DNA of 64,000 nucleotides from contig JAIOZM010000008.1 of assembly GCA_021740585.1 (NCBI GenBank), forward strand, positions 1 through 64,000, read 5' to 3'. Below the pieces are notes generated by a model. That model saw nothing but the letters and a program-made list of their open reading frames with translations. It ran no database searches and was not told the DNA's origin. Below, in pieces: positions 60,726 through 64,000 of the stretch. Source of the stretch: Bacteroidales bacterium. Its GTDB lineage: Bacteria; Bacteroidota; Bacteroidia; Bacteroidales; GCA-2748055. How positions within the stretch are numbered: the stretch's first letter is position 1; each line of letters opens with the position of its first letter. The translations under genes and the position numbers were made by a program.

Positions 60726-62204
60726 ATGAAAAAAACTTATATGAAAATTGTATTTGCGCTATTGCTAATATTGGCAATAAATAATACCGGAATTTCTCAA
60801 ATATATAATGTAAAGGAATTTGGTGTTATTCCTGATGGAAAAACAATTAATACTGAGGCCATTCAAAAAGCCATCGATGAGTGTGAAAAATTTGGAGGTG
60901 GAAAAGTTATATTTCCGGCAGGGGAATACCTTACCGGACCACTCTTTTTAAAGAGTAATGTGCATATTGAAATCATGGCCGGAGCAAAAATATATGCCAT
61001 TGAAGATATCAATAGTTACCCGGTGATTGATGGACTCTGGGAAGGCATACCCCGAAAGGTATACGCTTCTTTGTTTACAGGTCACAACTTAAATAATATA
61101 TCTATCACAGGCAGAGGGATTATCGACGGAAAGGGTCAAAAATGGTGGGAGCTTGCATTGATCACAAAGGATATGCGTAAAAAGGCCGGCATTGTAGAAA
61201 GGGAACCTGAAAATCCTCCCGGAAGTCCAATAAAATATCGTCGTCCCAGGGTAATCAATCTATATAATTGTAAAAATATCCTGATCCGTGACGTTACCAT
61301 TCTTAATTCACCTTCATGGACGGTTCATCCGGTCTATTGTGAAAATGTAACCATCGACAACATCTCTATTATTCAACCCTATGAATCACCAAATACAGAT
61401 GGAATAAATCCGGAAAGCTGTAAAAATGTAAGGATCAGCGATTGCTTTGTGGATTGCGGAGATGACTGCGTAACTATTAAATCGGGGTATAATGAGATAG
61501 GACGAAAAATAAATATACCCTGTGAGAATATAGTGATTACCAACTGCACCTTTGCGCATGGGCGCAGCGCGGTCGGGATCGGAAGCGAAACATCGGGGGG
61601 CGTTAAAAATGTACTGATCAGTAATTGCGTTTTCCAGAATACCTACCGTGGTCTTCGGATAAAAACAGGACGCGGTCGTGGAAATACAGTGGAAAACATT
61701 AGGGCAACCAACATAATAATGGATAATGTTGGAACAGGAATTTCCATTGATATGTATTATGATGATAAAGATGAGTCGAAAAATCCAGTGGATGAAACCA
61801 CCCCATTCTTTAAAAATATTAGGTACAGCCATATTTCAGGCATAAACATTAAGAAGGCAGGAGAAATATTTGGTTTGCCGGAAGCCCCGGTTGACGGATT
61901 AACTTTTGAAGATGTCGTTTTTTCAGCTGAGACCGGTATGGAAGTAAAGTTTGTTAAAGACCTCAGTTTTCGTGAGGTGGAAATCTATGTTCAGGAAGGA
62001 ACTGCCCTCACCATAAGAGATTCCGATGGGATTTATATAAGGAACTTTTGTTCAAAAAACTACAATACTGAAGTACCAGCTATTGAGGTTGAAAATACGA
62101 GAAAAGCTATTTTCAATAATGAAAATTTTTCAGGGAAACCAGAAGAATTCCTTCGGAAGAAAGGTAATAACAACGAAGTTAGAATAGTAAATTTTAAGAA
62201 ATAA
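60726..62204 (+). CDS. GH28 polygalacturonase-family hydrolase with complete active site
   Basis: 492 residues with a signal peptide (about 1-25, GISQ). The N-terminal IYNVKEFGVIPDGKT and GGGKVIFPAGEYLTGPL are standard GH28. All catalytic motifs are present: NTD at 223-225, GDD at 245-247, H278-G279 and R311-I-K313. By family knowledge the aspartates catalyse inverting hydrolysis of alpha-1,4-linked galacturonides, with Arg and Lys binding the carboxylate. Exo- or endo-action and rhamnogalacturonan versus homogalacturonan preference cannot be told. With the GH78 gene downstream it suggests alternating rhamnose and galacturonic acid. The next gene starts 22 bases later. Confidence 0.96.
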   Translation: MKKTYMKIVFALLLILAINNTGISQIYNVKEFGVIPDGKTINTEAIQKAIDECEKFGGGKVIFPAGEYLTGPLFLKSNVHIEIMAGAKIYAIEDINSYPVIDGLWEGIPRKVYASLFTGHNLNNISITGRGIIDGKGQKWWELALITKDMRKKAGIVEREPENPPGSPIKYRRPRVINLYNCKNILIRDVTILNSPSWTVHPVYCENVTIDNISIIQPYESPNTDGINPESCKNVRISDCFVDCGDDCVTIKSGYNEIGRKINIPCENIVITNCTFAHGRSAVGIGSETSGGVKNVLISNCVFQNTYRGLRIKTGRGRGNTVENIRATNIIMDNVGTGISIDMYYDDKDESKNPVDETTPFFKNIRYSHISGINIKKAGEIFGLPEAPVDGLTFEDVVFSAETGMEVKFVKDLSFREVEIYVQEGTALTIRDSDGIYIRNFCSKNYNTEVPAIEVENTRKAIFNNENFSGKPEEFLRKKGNNNEVRIVNFKK

Positions 62205-62226
62205 TATATTTAAAATAGAATTCCTA

Positions 62227-63438
62227 ATGAGAGTAGCCTATTTATTTGCAATTGTAATTTTCCTTTCTTGTTCCCGTGATGAGAGTAAAGAGAGTAAACA
62301 TATAATTTGGAATGTAGAAACCAAATTCGGAGTATCCAAGGAAAATGCCAAACCAGGTACTGATATGGCTTTGGCCGCTGTTGCAGAGCATTTTAAGAAC
62401 AATACGGGAGACCAGATTGTACTGAAATACAACAGCGGTACGTATCTTTTCCTGGGATCTAATCCTGCAATCGATTTGCCGGGTGATTTTGATCCTGGCC
62501 CAAATGGACGACTAATCATAGAAGGTGAAGGCATGCGAAATACTATATTTATAACTTCAGATGGTTCTACCCCGGATATCGATGGTCAAAATGTTCACAG
62601 GCTAACCTTTCGGGATATCAATTTTGCCCGGAATTACCTTACTGTAACCCAGGGAACAGTCGTTTCCGTAAATCCCGAAGCTGAGGAATTAATTTTAGAG
62701 CTTCACTCTGGATTTCCAACACCTGAAGAGATATGGAGTGTGCCAGGAAAACGATTGTCTCAGGGTAAATACTTAAGAAAATATACAGATGATAAAAGCG
62801 ACCCGAAAGTTATATTGGAAAATAATCCTCAAGTTCATTATAACCCGGAAAAAACTTACCAATTAGACGGTACTATGTGGGTATTTAAAATTGATGGAAA
62901 GTGGAGTGTAGCCAGAGATGAATACAAGTTAGGGGATATTATCGGCGTGAAGTGTAAACATGGAGGCAATACATACCAATTTAATGGGGGTAGCGACATC
63001 GTTTTTGAGGATTGTTTATGGACACATCGTTCCAGAGGAGTATTTCAAAATGGATGCACAAACATTAGGTTTTCACGGTGCAGGATTGAAAGAATAACTA
63101 CTAATAACGGAAGAGTGCCTTGTCTCGCAACTCCCGGTGGTGGTCCGCAAATTGGACAACCCAATCACCCTCGAATTGGTGATGTTGTTATTGAAGATTG
63201 TAATTTTAATTCCTGTGGCGATGATAATATTGCATTGTTCAATGTAGATGGTGCTATTATTCGTAATACATATGCATCTAACTCATTTGCCGCAAATATT
63301 AAGTTATATCGGTGTACTGATATAGTTATTGAAAACACAGAGGTTGAAAATGGATATTATATTATCAGGGAGGATTATGATGGGGATGAATACTTTTTGT
63401 ATGGTCTTCAAAACACAATCGTGAATCCCACTCAATAG
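62227..63438 (+). CDS. Beta-helix lipoprotein of unclassified family (paralogue of 32410-34152)
   Basis: 403 residues. The lipoprotein signal ends at C15 (IFLSC). The mature part from residue 26 (IIWNVETKFGVS) is a right-handed beta-helix and aligns with the protein at 32410 over about 320 residues in the same register; the block PCLATPGGGPQIGQPNHPR and GDDNIALFNVDG falls at 295-342 in both. It lacks the FN3 and T9SS domains of that paralogue, so it should sit in the periplasm or be membrane anchored, while the other is sorted to the surface. Likely a glycan-active enzyme of unknown specificity. It follows the canonical GH28 by 22 bases. Confidence 0.82.
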   Translation: MRVAYLFAIVIFLSCSRDESKESKHIIWNVETKFGVSKENAKPGTDMALAAVAEHFKNNTGDQIVLKYNSGTYLFLGSNPAIDLPGDFDPGPNGRLIIEGEGMRNTIFITSDGSTPDIDGQNVHRLTFRDINFARNYLTVTQGTVVSVNPEAEELILELHSGFPTPEEIWSVPGKRLSQGKYLRKYTDDKSDPKVILENNPQVHYNPEKTYQLDGTMWVFKIDGKWSVARDEYKLGDIIGVKCKHGGNTYQFNGGSDIVFEDCLWTHRSRGVFQNGCTNIRFSRCRIERITTNNGRVPCLATPGGGPQIGQPNHPRIGDVVIEDCNFNSCGDDNIALFNVDGAIIRNTYASNSFAANIKLYRCTDIVIENTEVENGYYIIREDYDGDEYFLYGLQNTIVNPTQ

Positions 63439-63574
63439 AATTCTAATGCTAAGACATGAGCCGAGCCATGACAAGAAAACAAGCACTATGTTCGTGATAA
63501 TTTCACATTTTGGGGTGAGTGTCTTTGAGAAGCTGTCATGAAGAGCTAAATCTGACCAATGAAAAAATAAACAG

Positions 63575-64000
63575 ATGAAAAACGCTTTATTCCGAATATG
63601 GTTCCAGATCATTGGAGCAGGATTTAAAACCCTAAAAAAGTTGAAAGGGCCATCCCTTGTCATCATTCTTATCCTGGTATTATCTTTTACAAACTGTTCG
63701 AAAGGGCTATTCAATAAAATACCCTCACCCACCGGACTGTTGTGTGAACTCCTCCGTGAACCGGAAAAGGCAGTTATAACAGATAGTATCCCTGAATTTA
63801 GCTGGATATTTCCAAAAGAGGGAATAAATCAAAAATCTTACCATATCCTGCTAGCATCATCAAAGCGTTGGCTTAAAAAAGGAAAGGTGGATTACTGGGA
63901 TAGCGATGTGGTTTGGTCAGCAAAATCGATTAATGTGCCTTATTCAGGAAAAACACTCAAATCCGAAACCACTTATTATTGGAAAGTTAGAGTCACCGGT
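63575..64000 (+). CDS. N-terminal part of a GH78 alpha-L-rhamnosidase, cut by the window edge
   Basis: 142 codons to the window edge. A long basic n-region and hydrophobic core end at a lipobox cysteine C41 (LSFTNC). The mature start (LLCELLREPEKAV, then IPEFSWIFP, SYHILLASS and LKSETTYYWKVRV) is the N-terminal Ig-like domain that opens bacterial alpha-L-rhamnosidases (GH78). The catalytic barrel lies outside the window, so this rests on the N-terminal domain alone. Rhamnosidase next to GH28 and sulfatases supports a rhamnose-containing acidic substrate. It is 136 bases after the beta-helix lipoprotein, with no terminator visible between. Confidence 0.8.
   Translation, partial: MKNALFRIWFQIIGAGFKTLKKLKGPSLVIILILVLSFTNCSKGLFNKIPSPTGLLCELLREPEKAVITDSIPEFSWIFPKEGINQKSYHILLASSKRWLKKGKVDYWDSDVVWSAKSINVPYSGKTLKSETTYYWKVRVTG

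Noticed and set aside
1-64000. tRNA, rRNA, CRISPR array, riboswitch or prophage genes
   Set aside because: All intergenic stretches were read for cloverleaf-like, regularly spaced repeat or conserved RNA patterns and none was recognised. A computed search (tRNAscan, Rfam) would be decisive.

Overview
The window reads as a chromosomal segment from a member of the Bacteroidota, probably a marine or brackish polysaccharide degrader of class Bacteroidia. The evidence is three SusC/SusD pairs, several proteins ending in a type IX secretion (T9SS) sorting domain, a PorZ-type T9SS component beside recO, a hybrid two-component sensor/AraC regulator, an ECF sigma/FecR pair, and low GC with almost no Shine-Dalgarno sequences. 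The species cannot be named from the sequence alone. I see no rRNA, tRNA, CRISPR array or intact insertion sequence.

Region 1 (1-7375) is housekeeping: the start of a leftward secreted protein, a universal stress protein, rdgB, porZ, recO and, leftward, a dCMP-deaminase/S41-protease operon.

Region 2 (7731-13120) is a leftward set of three secreted enzymes: a GH28-like beta-helix protein, a sulfatase, and a PL7 (alginate-lyase-type) lyase with a T9SS tail.

Region 3 (13433-37694) is polysaccharide-utilisation locus (PUL) A, rightward. It holds a hybrid two-component regulator, a GH110-type alpha-1,3-galactosidase overlapping the first SusC, two tandem SusC/SusD pairs (the second SusC lacks the usual N-terminal extension), a DUF1735-type surface lipoprotein, a T9SS protein with three Ig-like repeats, an unclassified beta-helix protein, a GH28/GH49-like beta-helix protein and a Tat-type Gfo/Idh/MocA oxidoreductase. 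About 1 kb without a supportable gene follows.

Region 4 (38698-64000) is PUL B, rightward. An ECF sigma factor and FecR anti-sigma factor precede a SusC that carries an STN signalling domain, and its SusD. Then come five full sulfatases (one with C-terminal HEAT-like repeats), a sulfatase remnant with a large internal deletion, an SGNH hydrolase, a DUF6807 protein, a TIM-barrel isomerase-like lipoprotein, two more Tat-type oxidoreductases flanking a DoxX membrane protein, a canonical GH28, a second copy of the unclassified beta-helix family, and the first 142 codons of a GH78 alpha-L-rhamnosidase.

Taken together, the genes fit uptake and breakdown of a sulfated, uronate- and rhamnose-containing polysaccharide with terminal alpha-galactose. 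The substrate is an inference. The least explained parts, and the best candidates for new biology, are the paired beta-helix family (32410-34152 and 62227-63438) and the exported oxidoreductase/TIM-barrel/DoxX module (55269-60705).
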